The translations under genes and the position numbers were made by a program. A stretch of DNA of 64,000 nucleotides from positions 2,984,675 through 3,048,674 of the forward strand of contig JAINUG010000047.1 of the NCBI GenBank assembly GCA_029706075.1, read 5' to 3'. The notes under the pieces are model-generated. The model saw only the letters and a program-made list of their open reading frames with translations. It ran no database searches and was not told the DNA's origin. This document shows positions 1 through 14,900 of this stretch, one piece after another (position 1 is the first letter of the stretch; each line of letters starts with the position of its first letter). This stretch comes from Aldrovandia affinis. Taxonomy: Eukaryota; Chordata; Actinopteri; Notacanthiformes; Halosauridae.

Positions 1-284
1 ATATCTGGAAATCTAAGAAGATGGTTATTGTGCGCTAATCTAGTATTATGTACACTGTTGTAAAGCTGGATATGTACTCAAACTGACACGGTAAGAACAT
101 TTCCATACCACGCTTTCTTTTTAAATACAAATTACAAATTGCTATAAAGAAAGTTATATAGAGCCATGCTATGTATAGTCACCAGGAATGGATATGTTAC
201 CATCTTGTGACTCAGTAATAAATGTCCTACTGAGCTAGACAAAACATCTCATCTGTGTGGTATTCAAACAACAAGGTGGCATAC

Positions 285-362
285 CTGTTGCAAGGCATGT
301 TGGGTTGTGTAGTCCCCCTGATTACCCTGCATCTTCTCATTGTGATTGGCAATACAGATTTC
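285..362 (-). CDS. jmy: JMY coding exon 7 (residues 566-591)
   Basis: 78 bp, phase 0 to phase 0; acceptor CTGTTCATCAG, donor CAG|GTATGCC. It encodes [12 protein letters not shown], which follows YLRNKK exactly as in JMY, and then a diverged stretch ([14 protein letters not shown]). The next exon, and with it the proline-rich and WH2 region, is off the window. Positions 1-284 show no further exon I can support. Confidence 0.85.
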
Positions 363-1105
363 CTGATGAACAGAAGATTTCCTGTGTCAGAGGTTGATGC
401 TAAATGATACACAACACTAAATGTAGATCATTTTCACATGCAAATACAGTGAATCTGTTCAATAAGTGCTGCTTCTCAACCATGATAAAATATAAAATAG
501 ATATATTTTATGTAAGTACAGAAGTATTCAAAGGGGCTGGACATCACTGGCAACTCTACATGCAAAAAATGCCTTAAAGACTATATTCCATTGTTTAGAT
601 TTTTCAGTAATTTGCCACAGAAAATATGACATATTAATTATAACATTAATGTGCATTTTGATTAATAAGCCAGTCACTTGACATCCCAAATATATTTGAA
701 AACAAATGTTGGCATTGAACTAATTATTGTAAGCATTCAAAGTGAATCTTTTTCCACTTGGAAAACGCAGCCGAGAGTATTAACAGAAAAAGATACCGCA
801 CTGCTGTAAAATTTTATGAGGTTCCTACAAGACTACAAATACTGACAGTCATGTTATATCACTCAAAAATAATGACAATTTATACACAATTATGTTGCCA
901 AAGAATGAAAAAACAACTCGCTTCTACTGCTTTTTTCAGCTTAATGACCCAAAACCATTTTCATGCTGGATCCAGAAAACACTGTGGCTTGTGTGACAGT
1001 TAATTTCTCATACCATACAGTGGTACCAAGGCAAGAACAGATTTATATTAACTCTTCACAGTCGTTCAAATTGTGGCATCCTATAAACACTATTCCACTT
1101 TCATC

Positions 1106-1172
<67 letters not shown>

Positions 1173-4100
1173 AAACACACACACACACACATACAAAGCT
1201 GTAGGTAGAAAAGAAACATAGCATAGAAAAAACGCTCTGTTGATTTGAAACACGTTCAATGTAGCGCAGGTCCTGTTATGCATGACACATATTGCCATGT
1301 GGATCATCATGACCACTCTAACACACAGGCCACCATTGTGTCCAAGGATGACCGTGGTTCTGTGTGGCTCAGTTGGTAGAGCATGGCGTTGGCAACGCTT
1401 AGGTTGTGGGTTCAATTCCCACTGGGACCACATATACTGAAAAATGTATGCATTCACTACTGTAAGTCGCTTTGGATAAAAGCGTCTGCTAAATGACATA
1501 TATTTGACGGACTGGAGTGGAGTTTGCTGTGTGGAGAGTAAGTAAGTGGAGAGTAACTATCTGGTGACTATCTTCACGAAGCAATATAATAGTCAGACTC
1601 CAACAGACTCAATGCCTGGAGCATGACTTCCAATTTGGGGTGCACGTGACGTCTCCAAATAAAATAAAATGTACTTATTTTTTTATATACCTATCATGGC
1701 ACACTATTTCAAACTATCCATTTCAATGGATCATTTAACCATCATTTAAGCCCTTCAAATAATTTTATTATGATGTGTCAGCAAGGGAACACAAAATGTT
1801 TTCTTCTGTGAATTGGGGAATTTTTACTTACTTGCACCCCCCAATTCAATGCTACTGTAATGGACCCTGTTGTGGGATTGGGTAGCCTCTTCATATGGAA
1901 AATATTGACAGTATCACTGTACCTTTTTGTTTCTGAGGTAGACCTTTTTGGCGGTAATGCGCCCCCTCCTCGCCTCGAGCTGCCTGGTCCTCTGTTGAAG
2001 CCTGACCATCTCTTCTATTTGTGGGGCTGCGTCCTCCGTGTCTCGCATGGCGTCCGTGCTCTCATAGCTGTCGTAATACACCACCTCGTCCTGCCTCTCT
2101 GTACAGATGCACAGATGCACAGATGCACAGACAGACAGACACAGACACACAGACACAGACACAGACACACACACACACACACACACACACACATTGGTAG
2201 CAGAGTTTGAGCATTAACATTTACATGTTCAACACTTTTATTAACCCCTCAGTAAACTGGTATTGCCCCTCTATCTTATCATTTTGCTTTATGTTTGGTC
2301 CTTGAATATGCTGTTATGCTTGGTTGGTCATCTAGCTTGGACGGATGGCCTGATCTAGGCATGGTCCTGGTGGTGCCATGCACCTTCCACTTAATTTTGG
2401 TCTTGACTGTGCTCCAAGGGATATTTAAGGCCTTCAATATCTTTCTATACCCATTTCCTCATACGTGCCTTTCCACAACTTTATCCCAGAGTTATTTTGA
2501 AAGCTCCTTGTTGCTCATGGTGGATTCTTCACTCAAATGCACTACTCAGCAGTGGAATTCTCTAGAAACAGCTGATTTTATTCTGAAGTAATCAGAATCA
2601 CTATAATTGAACACAGGTGGAGGCCAATTAGTTTGTGTGTGATCTGGAATGTGATTGGTTACCCCTGAGCTAGTTTACAATTGGTATGATAAGTGGGGTG
2701 TAGACTTATCAATCCAAGTTATTCTAGTTTTTTAAAAGTTTTTTTATTATTGTTCAGATGTTTTATTAATGCTATTTTCCACTTGGAAATTGTAGGGTAA
2801 AATGTGTAAATAAAGACAGAAAAAGGCACCTGGGATAATATCCTTTGCCAAGCAAATAAATAAAAAGCTTAATTTTAACCTATAGTCAAGAATATTGATG
2901 CTAAGTAGGGTACAAATACATATATAAAACATTGGCATCTATGTACTGGTTCAATCGGAATCATTACATTATATGTGAGTGGAAGAAGATCAGTTGTGAG
3001 GATTTAAGCTGCTTACTGCCCACTGTGAGAGTCCCTGAGAGGACGTTTGGCAGAGGGCTGTTTTTATCTGAGATGTAATGCAGTGTAATCACGCAGCTGT
3101 TAGTCAGAGACGAAGCCCTCACTCCTACGATAAAATGGTTGGCTCATTTCCTCAGAGACTTGCCTCTCTGTTTCTGATCTAGCAAATTGTTACCTTGTTT
3201 CCAATATTAGAAAACGGAAGACGACGGTCATGGCATACATATTTAGTTGATGTATTTTACCAACTGTATTCTACTACAAAATAGAATAGGGAAAATGGGA
3301 AATAGATATCCCACTCAACCCACAATGTATATGCAGAATGCAAACACAGAAAGGAAGGAAGTCAGAGGTTTAAACATCCAGTCTTCAGAGAAAGGAGCAG
3401 GAAGCGTCTGATTTAGAGTTTCCCAGCTGATCTCCTCCGTAAGTGGCCGCAGGCCCTGGCAAAAACCCCCATGAGAGCGATAAGAATGGCCAGCCCCAGG
3501 CCCTGGCAGAAAAACCGATGCTGGCGGTTACGGTTTAGCTGGGCTGAGAACCACGAATTACCCTTTAAGCTGGGCCCGTTCACCAGCATGCACCTTGTTC
3601 CGCTGAATGGCTGTGAGTGGAACGGTATGCACAGTGGGTGGGCGCTGAGAGGCTCCATATGCTGCATGGTCACAGAACGTGGATCTACCAAAGGAGCCGT
3701 TCTCGATGACTTAAACAGGCTGGTCCCATGGATTTCAGCCTTAACATTGGTTTAGGACTGGGAGTCGTGATCAGGGGATCGTTAGCTTCCCCTCACTCAC
3801 CTGTCATGTGCCTTCTGGTGCTCTCCAGCTGCGCAGTCAGCAGCAGCTCCTCGTACTTGAGGATCTCGAACTGTATCTCATACAGCTGCAGCTGCAGTTT
3901 GTAATATAGTGCCTCCAGCTGGTCCAGCCGTGTCATGGCATCCTCTCCATTCTGAAGGCCCTGCATCTTTGAGACAGAGTGCAGATGCGCATTAAAGACG
4001 GAGAACAGGCCAGACGGTCTGATGAACAGTCGAAATACACGCTGGTACCGCTACAGCCACATTAGCAATGTTAATTCCATAATTTCTTTGAATGCTATGT

Positions 4101-5859
4101 AAGAGGGGCAATAATACAATGTTATATTATACGTGCAACAGATATTAACTAGACACAGCTGAAAAGGTTTTGAGGGAATATTGCAAACCATGTGAATGAA
4201 CGAGAGGAAAAGTTTTGAACACTGTGAGAATGTGGAATATTTATGAGGTGTGTCCTGGTGAACTGTGGCTACCTCCTCCCGCAACGTGTGCTTCCTCTGC
4301 TCCAGGCAGATTTCTTTTGCTCTCATCAGCTGCAGCGTCTCCTTGGACATGGTGTACTGCACCTTCTCCATGCGCTCCATCGCCACGGCCCATGCTGCCT
4401 TGCCAAACTTCTTCTGGTCCACGCGCATGCGCTCGTACACCACTGGGGAGAGGGGTGTCGCAGGCGCTTAATCAGAGAACATACTGGCTGTCTCATAAAC
4501 ACACACGCACATATTTGCCATGCACTAGTTTACAGAAACACACACTGTTAGAATGCCTCGTCTCTCACTCTTGCACTTACACACACACACACACACACAC
4601 ATACACTGCCCATCCAAAAAAAAAAAGTCACACTCTCTATTATTTAGTCGGACCGCCTTTAGCTTTGATTACGGCACGCATTCGCCATGGCATCGTTTCG
4701 GTAAGCTTCTGCAATGTCACAACATTTATTTCCGTCCAGAGTTGCATAAATTTTTCGCCAAGATCTTGTATTGGTGATGGGAGAGTCGGACCACTGAGCA
4801 AAGTCTTCTCCAGCACATCCCAAAGATTCTCAATGGGGTTAAGGTCTGGACTCCATGTGTGAAAATGATGTCTCATGCTCCCTGAACCACTCTTTCACAA
4901 TTTGAGCCCGATGAATTGTGGCATTGTCATCTTGGAATATGCCCGTGCCAGAAAAAATCCATTGATGGAAAAACCTGGTCATGCAGTATATTCAGGTAGT
5001 CAGCTGACCTCATTCTTTGGGCACATAACGTTGCTGAACCTAGACCTGACCAACTGCAGCAACCCCAGATGCCTCCACAGGCTTGTACGGTAGGCACTAG
5101 GCATGATGGGTGCATCACTTAATCCGCCTCTCTTCTTACCCTGATGCGCTCATCACTCTGGAACAGGGTAAATCTGGACTCATCAGACCACATGACCTTC
5201 TTCCATTGCTCCAGAGTCCAATCTTTATGCTCCCTAGCAAATTGAAGCCTTTTTTCCGATTAGCCTCACTGACAAGTGGTTTTCTTAAGGCTACACAGCT
5301 GTTTAGTCCCAATCCCTTGAGTTCCCTTCGCATTGTGCGTGTGGAAATGCTCTTACTTTCACTATTAAACATAGCCGTGAGTTCTACTGTTGATTTTTAC
5401 GATATGATTTCACAAACGTTTAAGTGATCGCCGATCACGATCATTCAAGATTTTTTACGACCACATTTCTTCCTCAAAGATGATGGTTCACCACTATCCT
5501 TCCAGGTTTTAATAATGCGTTGGACAGTTCTTAACCCAATTTTAGTAGTTTCAGCAATCTCCTTAGTTGTTTTCTTTGCTTGATGCAGGCCAATAATTTG
5601 ACCCTTCTGAAACAGATTAACATCTTTTCCACGACCACAGGATATGTCTTCCGATATGGTTGTTTAGGAAATGAGAAGCTACTCACTGCATCAGTTAGGG
5701 TTAAATAACGTGTTGCCAGCTAAAACATATTAATCACTGCAGTAATTATCCAATGGAAGGCTCTTACTTATTTGCTTACCCAGGTTCCTTTTTTTTGGGT
5801 CAGGCAGTGTATATCCACACACACACACAAAAAATTGTATCCTTCTGCATTAGTGTAAG

Positions 5860-5907
<48 letters not shown>

Positions 5908-8900
5908 GGATCTGATTTTGTGTGTGTAAGACCACTAGTATACACATATGCACAGAACTACAAATCACAGCTTAAACGTATATTTAGGTGTTTGTGTAAA
6001 ATATGAGGGATTTGTGAGTATGACAATAAGATACCTACCCAAGAGAAATTAATTCAACCCAGACACACAGAGACACCTGGTGGTATTACTGCATTATTAC
6101 AAGACCTGCCTTCAGTGTGAGAATGCTTTAGAAATAATTATTTTTCTTTTGCAACAGTGCAAATGTACCATTCTGTTTCAAAGACCCAATGAACAGTGCT
6201 TGTATTTTAGCATCAAACCATTGCTTTCTTTTGTATTTGGTTTGTGAATGAACCAAATGCAAAAAAAAGAAACTGCTTAAACAAAAAAAGAAAAAAAATG
6301 CTAGAAGACAGAGAAAATCAATAGCGCAAATCAATGCTCTCCTAAATAAATTCTTAATATTGCATACTGCGTTTAGAACCATCAGGCTCCGACAAACGTT
6401 GATTGATGTAGTCCCGCACTATGACGCACCTATTAAGAGTAAACATGTTTACGGTTTATAAACTCACAGAGCTTATAAACTTATAAAGCTTATAAAGAAC
6501 ACCAATTTCTTGGATAAACTTGCATTTATGTTGTTATCTGCCGTTACTGCAGTACATATGTGTAGTAGTATATCCATTTCTCCCCACACTACTTGAAAAT
6601 TATGAACTGTATTGCATTTTGCAGCTAGCTTTGTCTTAACTAAAAAAAACTACAATTCCCAGTTTCCTGTTGCCTGGCTCTGTGGGCATGGAATAAGGCT
6701 GGACTGCTTGGCCTGAGGGGCCAACCATGTATAGCTGTATACTGAATACTGTATAGCCTCTTCATCAAATAAAGTTGAGTGGTTTACTGGTGCAGCTGCC
6801 ATATTATTGCAGATAACTAGCAGAACTAGCTTGTGTTGAGTGGTTTATTATAGTAATCAGAGTAGACAGGGTTTCAAATGACTTTTAGAATACACAAGTC
6901 TACCTCAGACAGCTAGGTGTGTGAATTAAATATTGGTAATGTCTATGCAACATAAATGGATCAATGTAGACAGGACAAGTGTGCGTTTATGTTTTAGGAC
7001 TCGCATCGCAAATGGGACTGTCACATGCCACGTGACAAACCCTGAACGGGAACATAGCAGCCAGGAGACACGGAGTGGAGTTTATTTATTCATTTTTCTG
7101 TCTCTCCCCCCAGACATGGGAGAGAGACAGTGGGAGTAGCAGGTTAACATAACAAAGACCAACACAAACACAGACACAAAATCTTCACCCTACTCGCCGC
7201 GAAGCTTTCGGGTAAAAACAACAAACTAAAATAACAAGTTAAAATAACCAAACTTACGGGACACCGCGCCTCTTCCTCCGGAGTTCCCCTGGAACCTCCT
7301 CAGGCACACACATATCCAGTGACCTTTCAAGTGCTTCCCACCCATTCATACTGAGACCCTCAAACTTTTCAGTTCGAGTTCTCTTACTCATTCATCCAGA
7401 GACACTCGCCACTCCCCACAGTGAGAGGTCTGGCAACCAGCCCCAAGACACTCCACTCTTTCAGTGAGTTCTTGGGCTGTTGCTCAGAAACACTCTCCAC
7501 TGTCGAGTGCGAGCTCTCTTTTACTAAAACCGAGGGCAAGAGGCAGACCCTCTTCCAGGGCACCCTCTCGCTCCTCCATAATCACACAGAGGGAGAGAGG
7601 CGGACACTCTTAGTGCAGCCCCTCTCCCTCTTCCCCACTCACGCAGGAAGCACTCTACTCAGTCACCTTCGACAAACGCACACAAAACTCCACAAACATA
7701 AAACATTAAACATCCAACATTCAACATCAAACATTCCACAACATACGTGCACGCGCACTCATACACACATCAAGACAAGACTGACTGATTCCCCACTCGC
7801 CCCAACTGCTCTTAAATAGGCTTAGTTTCTGCCTGGCTCAGGTGGGACTCATGAGGCAATCACCCAATCACAATCACTCAACTCACATTCTCACCCAGAC
7901 ACCCAATCAGCCAATTGACTTCCATATCAATTGACTGATTGACACCAATTAAATAAGTAAATAATAATTAAACCAATGATGGCCTTTGGAGCTCCCTTCC
8001 GGGCGACAGTTCACTCTCACACCCTGTGAGAGTGCCAAACCTGCCCCCGGAAAGTCTCACTGCTCCAAAGGCCTCCACAACATGTAAAACACAGACAACC
8101 ATGCAACTCCCACGTGGCCGAGAGCGACGTCCTCCACAGGGACATTTCAGAATAATATAGGATGAAGCAAGTTTTCTACCATTTATTCTCTGATATCTGT
8201 GCTTCAGTTGTGCCTGCTAATGACACATTTAGCATCATTGGCATCATGTTTTAGGGCTTTGAAAAGCAGATCTCTATGGTACATGTTCTTTTCGCAAAAC
8301 AACCAAACTGCAAATCTCTAGATAGCGTTGTGGGTCAGAAATCATGAGATATTTTATTTATATTTTCCCAAGCACTGGATATAAATGTGAGAACATTAAA
8401 CCCTAAACATGGGAGAGCTTCAGAGAGCCAAGTTTGTGGCCATGGTCAGAGCACTGGACAATGGCCAAAGCTATGGTTAGGGCAATGTCATTGTAAAGGA
8501 CAGTAAGACAATTAGGCCTTTATTCAATATGCTTTATCTATAAATCTGAGTAATACACTTAAACAAGATGTATGTGTTTTCATTTGATACCAAATATTTT
8601 TAATCATTTCAGTGAATGGCAAACTGAAAATGTTGCATAAGAAAGGAAAAATGTAAATGCCCCTCAAAGTTCAGGACCAAGAGGAATAACAGATTTAAAG
8701 GAGACCTTAGCCTCATTTGCTTCAGTGGCTGTCCACTAGGGCAGTGGTTCTCAAACTCGGTCCTGGGGACCCCCTGTATATGCTGGTTTTCATTCCAAGT
8801 GCAACCTCTGAATCGTAACTAGCTGTTAATTGTACTTAATTAGACACTTTGCATTTCTATGAAAGCATGATTTACTCTGTTAAGGCCATATTGTTTCAAA

Positions 8901-11900
8901 AATAGCTATGTATACCATGAACAATAACTCTCCCATGCCAGAACGTTTAATCAGTTAGATAAACTAATGGTCTCATTTTCTTTAAAGTGATATATGACAC
9001 ATGATGCCTTTAGAAAGAGGTTACCTTTTTAATGATTCAATTATAGACTGGCAGGTGAAATCAGTGGGGGTCTTACTGTTGAAAGTGTGGACACCTGGTC
9101 ACTGAAACTAAAGTTCAATAATATAGTAAATTGCAATGAGCCAAACCTGAATTATGTCAAAATAAGTTTAAGGAAAAAATGATGGTAGAACTTACACACG
9201 TTTTCAACAACTTTAATTGGTCAAGAGATCGGCTGTAACAAAAACCAGCATACACAGTGGGTCCCCAGGACCGAGTTTGACAACCACTGCACTAGACCAA
9301 AGTACCCTTATGATTCAAATGTACGGGGCTTACCTTTCTGTGCCCTGGCTGTGATCTCAAAGTACTTGACAGTGAAGTCCTGGATGGAGAGCACAGCCTC
9401 ATGGGCCTTCCTCTGCCAGTCCATGTCCTCCTTCCTCAATCCCTCCGTCCTGCGAGGGCCCAGGTAGTCATTCTCCAGGGAGATCTGAGGGACAGGGTGG
9501 AGGGTTGTGGTTAAGGCTGTGGACTGGGTGGGGAAGTGTGCTCAATCCCCACACTGGAAATGTGGAAGTTGTGTAGGGAGAAGCAATTCACCTGGATTAC
9601 CCTGGTAAGAGACAGAGATTCCCTTGCAACAACCATACTGTGAGTTTATAGCAGAATAGATTTAATTAATTAATTAATTTGTTTTGGGCGGGGGGTTGGT
9701 CTGTAAGCGCTTATGATTTGTATGTTGGCTGAAATCAGCATGCTGTGCAGCTGAAACAACAGGAAAACATGCGGTCATGTAGCAGTGAGGCAGTCGCCAA
9801 AACACCATTGATTATAATGAAATGTATTTCTTAATTTTGTAAAGCCAAGAGAAGAACACAAATAAAAGCGATGCTCGGCATTAAAGCTGGAACAAAACGG
9901 TAAACTGCCAGCGGCATTGAACCTGTTCACATGCCCATGAAAATCATACTCACGTTCTAATATCCGTGCTAAATCACAAACAGATGTCACCTCGTACACA
10001 AAGCGGCCGCTCATAGTTTGACAAAAACAGATGAATTCCTCTGTAATCGGTTAATCTTTTGGGTGGTTTTTCAGCGGTCTTCTGGAGGCCCGCGTCGACT
10101 GCACTGCGGGACAGATGCATCTCATCTCCCTACATCTCATTGTGGTTCTGTGTGGCTCAGTAGGTAGAGCATGGCATTGGGAACGCTTAGGTTGTGGGTT
10201 CAATTCGCACTGGGACCAGATATACTTAAAAATGTATTCATTCACTATTGTAAGTCGCTTTGGATAAATGCGTCTGCTAAATGGCATATATATATCTCGA
10301 GAGTGACTAGTGCAAGACTGTCCTCTCTCAATTTGGTGCCACTAGCTCTCAAGGGTTTCAGACATGATCTCGCATGATCTGGAAATATGCCTTAAACAGG
10401 GTTGGTGGAACCCAAAAACACTTTACCTAAGTCTCTTAGAAATAACATGCATAATGTTTTGGCCAGAATGGCAGACTTGTTCCCAATTCCAAATGGGATG
10501 AAAAAGAGAATGGATAGGCCTACAGTCAATAATCTTTAGCTTGTAACACTTTGTGGTGAATTAACTTTTTTCTCATGTAAAATGCAATTATAATAGTGGT
10601 GAAAATCTAAACATCTTCAGGGTTTTGAAAGGCTTTCTTCACTGGGTAAAAATCCCTAATAATGAAGGGTGTTTACAAAGCAAAGGATTGAAGCTCTACT
10701 GCATATGATGGATATCACCACCCATATCTTTAGCATTTCACTTTAAAACAATCATTTTAAAAACAGAAAACCACCCTACAGAAACCACAGCCTTCTTAAC
10801 AGTCCCTGGTCTTTAGAGCAAGGATTCAGTCTTTGTACATAGGCAGTTTCACTACTGAACACACAATTATTAGCCTATACAACAAATAGGCTGCTCCAGT
10901 TTAACATTTCACAAGTTAAACTGGTTTTCTCTAAGAGCAAACAGAGATTATTGCATTTCTGAGAGACTGTAAATGATCATTCACATGGAACATAACCAAA
11001 ATGCATGTAGGTATTACACAAGCTCCACTAGCAGGGCCCTCCACAATGGAGTTAAACACAGGAATTCATACCACTTATGAGCACATGGCCTCCTAAATTC
11101 AGACACGGTTGGATTATCTGTTCTGGATTCAACTATAACAATGTTTCTCTCCTCCTGGGTCAATCTAGTGTACCTCACCAGAGAAGAGAATTATAATGTG
11201 AAACCACCATGACAGTCAGATTCTGGAAAAGGGGTAGTGTTACTGTAGGTAGGTGTACAATGAGCTTGTCTTGTCTTGGGGGATCATATGCAGGTTTGGT
11301 CACTACAAAATTAAAAATAATGACCATTTCCAAAATTGCTGTTAAAAGAACAGTAATTTGTTCTTTTGTCTTTAGCCATATGAATTGTAAGGTATACGTT
11401 TTCCAAGCAAGCCATGTTTGTTGTGTCTGGTCTCCAAGGCCCGCTCTGATTATGGCCAAGGGCCAGGCTGAGGGGCCCGCAGCCTTCCGCCCATAAACCC
11501 AAAACCGCTTCCACAGGGAACCTCCTGAGATTGGGCTATTCTGGTCAGAGCGTCTTGTGAAAGCCTGTGAAACAGCTGTGAAAGAGTGCTGAGTGCTGAG
11601 GGGAACAGGAAAGACCAAACCAGGACAAGTTAAAAAAAACAGTGCGGAGGTGACAGAGGCAGTACTGACTACAGAGGACCCTATTACCATACTAACTAAT
11701 AACATTAAAACCTCTTTCAGTTATTGGGTCCTGGTATTTAACCTAGGAGACAGGTCCTCTACCAGTCTGAGTCACACAGCTTCAGAGTACATGCCCAGTA
11801 GGGGGCGCTAAGAGCCTATTATTCACACAGCCCTGACTACACACTGGGGAACATTCTCAGTAGAGCATAGAGTTCATTGTCCTCTCTGAGAGATTGTCTC

Positions 11901-14900
11901 CAGGGATAGGGATTGCAGCTTGGGTTGCCTTTGGATACTTTAAAAATGTACCTCTCTGTGTCTTCTTCAACAAGTGAGAGCAGTTTCAAATAGTCCTGTG
12001 GCAGCATACAGCTCTGCAGCATTTCTCAGTGTAGTGAGGGGAAATTAGTTTGGTGAAATTACCCTGCTGTCACCCCATTCAGTGCCTGAAGTTTGAACAA
12101 TATTGTACATTAAAAATAAATTGACGGCCATTTGCTTTTTCCAGTCTGGTTCAGACAAGGTCCATACAGACAAGCGTACACACACACTCAGAAAACATTC
12201 TATGATAAGTTAAGGAATGCAAACATAACCAAATCACACGCCACTTTTACTCAGAACATCATATGGGCAATTATATTATGATTACCCAGGCCTGTCCACT
12301 TTGCATGCTACTGATTTACCATCAAGAAAAAAATACTTCATTCCTCCCTGCATTACAGTGTGTTGTGTGTAAGACTTAATTTTAATGGCACTCTACACTA
12401 GTTCAAACTGTTACCTTCACAAATCTTTACAGAGACAATCAACTGACCCTGGAGTAAGTGTCTTCATTTGTCGGTTTTGACAACACAAAGACATTATGTA
12501 GTACATGAGAGGTATGTTGCTACCAGCAGTAGGGGAAAAAAGAGTGCATTTTTCAGAATAGTAGAGAATGAGTCACTAGAAAATGTACCAGATGACCCAT
12601 GGTGAAGTAGGGAGTTTCTATTTGATTTTAATACAACAGTTTCTCAGGCTTTGGCTGTTGGCTGAGAGCGAGGCTTGAGAGAGGTCCAGGCCCAAAATAG
12701 AAAGATGGGGGAAATTACGTGAAACAGGACCAATAGATAAACTAAACCTTTGGCCTAAAGGGAACACCAAGGCACTCCACTCTGCAATCTACATTACTGA
12801 TACCCTGATATGCAGCTCCTGAACCCAGTTCTTTCCCACACCCAGTGAATACCGCCAGATAAGTTATCTGGGTGAGTCAATCCATCCATGTCCATAGACA
12901 TATAACTGAATAAACCAAAGGTGTTTTATCATGGCCAAATCATGAAGTCTGTTTTTATGGATAATGGTTACTTACCCACTATCTTTTAATGGAAACGGAG
13001 AGGGAAGCCAATGCATTTGTATAGTGGCAAACCTCAAGGTACGCCTTAATGGTTCAGTTTTCTTGAAACTCAATTAAGAGAAGAATGGAAACCTTTTATG
13101 AGGATGTTCCCCAGTGATTAATACTCCCTAACACTGACTGGATCTGTAGCAGCATAGGCTCTTCTTCATGGAAACAGATCTCAATTTGAAAGTGGCTTAC
13201 AACTCCTAAATGACTACACAGTGCTTGTACAGCAACAAGCTATGATGAACAACAGCAACTTTTAGTTAATCAATAACTTTCTGATTTGTAAACACTTTAA
13301 GTGGTAAGAAAAAGGCTTCATACCAGTGTGCCAATCTAGATCGAGGAATAAGGTCAAGTTTTGCTGCATTGTCAACACGCAGCTTTTGTTCATTTACACT
13401 AAATAAATAAAACTACACTAAACTGCTCTAGGTTCATAATTACCATAGACAAAAGCGTTCATAAATATGCAAATCAAATGTTTTAGCAGACTTCAAAATT
13501 CTTGCCCTATTCAGTCCAACAGCAGTCATCCACACAAGGAATAGCAAATACAACCTCTCTGGCACCAAATTCAATTCCCAAGGTACTACACTGTTCTGCC
13601 CTGTATCTGATATACTTGATATGCTGGCTATATAATGGAGATACAAGCCATTGAAGCAGTACAGAAGAGTGGCCTGTACTGGGTGTAAACCTATGAGCAG
13701 AAAAGACTGCATGACTTATTCATGTTCCTCTCAAACTGGCTGTAACAAGAGCCTTACTCTGACACTGCAGCACTCAAAGCTCACAATGGACCAGTCCACA
13801 ATGTTTCATTCATATCAACGCAGGCACCTCTAACGCCATGTCCCATAATCCCTCGCATTCTGCCCATTCATTTGCCGGGAACTACGCCATGTGTCGTGAG
13901 AGCTGCTCTTTTACAATGTCCTCTTTAATTGCACGATCCAGCTTAGGGAGCAGTCACGTTTGAATTATTGAATTATTATTTTTGCAGAGGTTTAAACAGG
14001 CTTCTGTTACAATGAAATGACAAGCTGCTGTCAAGAAGAAATAATCATGTTGCACTTTCAATCAGTCTGTCAAACATTGTGACATCACTTGCCTACAATA
14101 CCAGGATCACGACCAGAGTCTGTATACTAATCAGATGGTCAGCTCTGCATTTTTTTTATATTGAAAGTTCCACCATTACTGCAGCTCAAAGTGTCCTGAA
14201 TTGAGTGCAATATTCATGAAGAGGGGTGGCTGAAGACAACATATTCACAGCTAGCATAGCAATGGAGACAGCAATGGAGACAGCACTGGAACCTCTTGAT
14301 ACCATCTGGAACCTCCTAGAATAATAAAGTAAAGAGGACAGAAGGAACGACAGAGCTGACTTGTATCTGACTTGTATTTGTATATAGAATGCCTGTGTGA
14401 TTGCTGAGGAAGAATCAGACCCTGCCTCCACAAGAGAAAAAATGAGAAGAGAAATTGCCTCAAGGTCTTATCAATACCCACTCCCAGTGAAACAGAATGA
14501 CTCACACAAGCATGGCAAAGAAGTAGTCTGCAGAGTGTCAATGCACAGAGGAGAGGATGTGACACTACTTTGGACCTATCTGCATTTTCCTGAAGAAGCC
14601 TCCTAAGCATTCTATCACCTTTAGAGCATCACATCCTGACGCAATAACACAGAGTAACAAAAAACTGGGAGGTGCAATTGGAGAGGACGTCACAGGATGC
14701 CTGTCGAAAACAGGCATGTTACCTCAAACCTGTAAAAACTATAGCCCTGAGCCCTCAGCCCTCATTATAGAGACTTTGACTTCAGTTCATCACCCCAAAA
14801 TTACATTTTACAACTTTGGCGCTTGCCAAGGGCCTCAAAATCCATACATTCCCCTAACCTGATTTCAAATGTGGGTAAATGATAAGGATGAGCCTACTTT

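Noticed and set aside
1354-1430. tRNA genes at the four SINE heads
   Set aside because: Conserved non-tRNA body and tail follow each head, in four dispersed copies.
1104-1499. 131-codon minus-strand frame through the CA repeat and SINE
   Set aside because: Low-complexity Cys/Val translation of a microsatellite joined to a SINE; no gene signal.
7421-7819. 132-codon plus-strand frame as a gene
   Set aside because: Ser/Thr/His-rich low-complexity product inside a likely repeat; no family resemblance.
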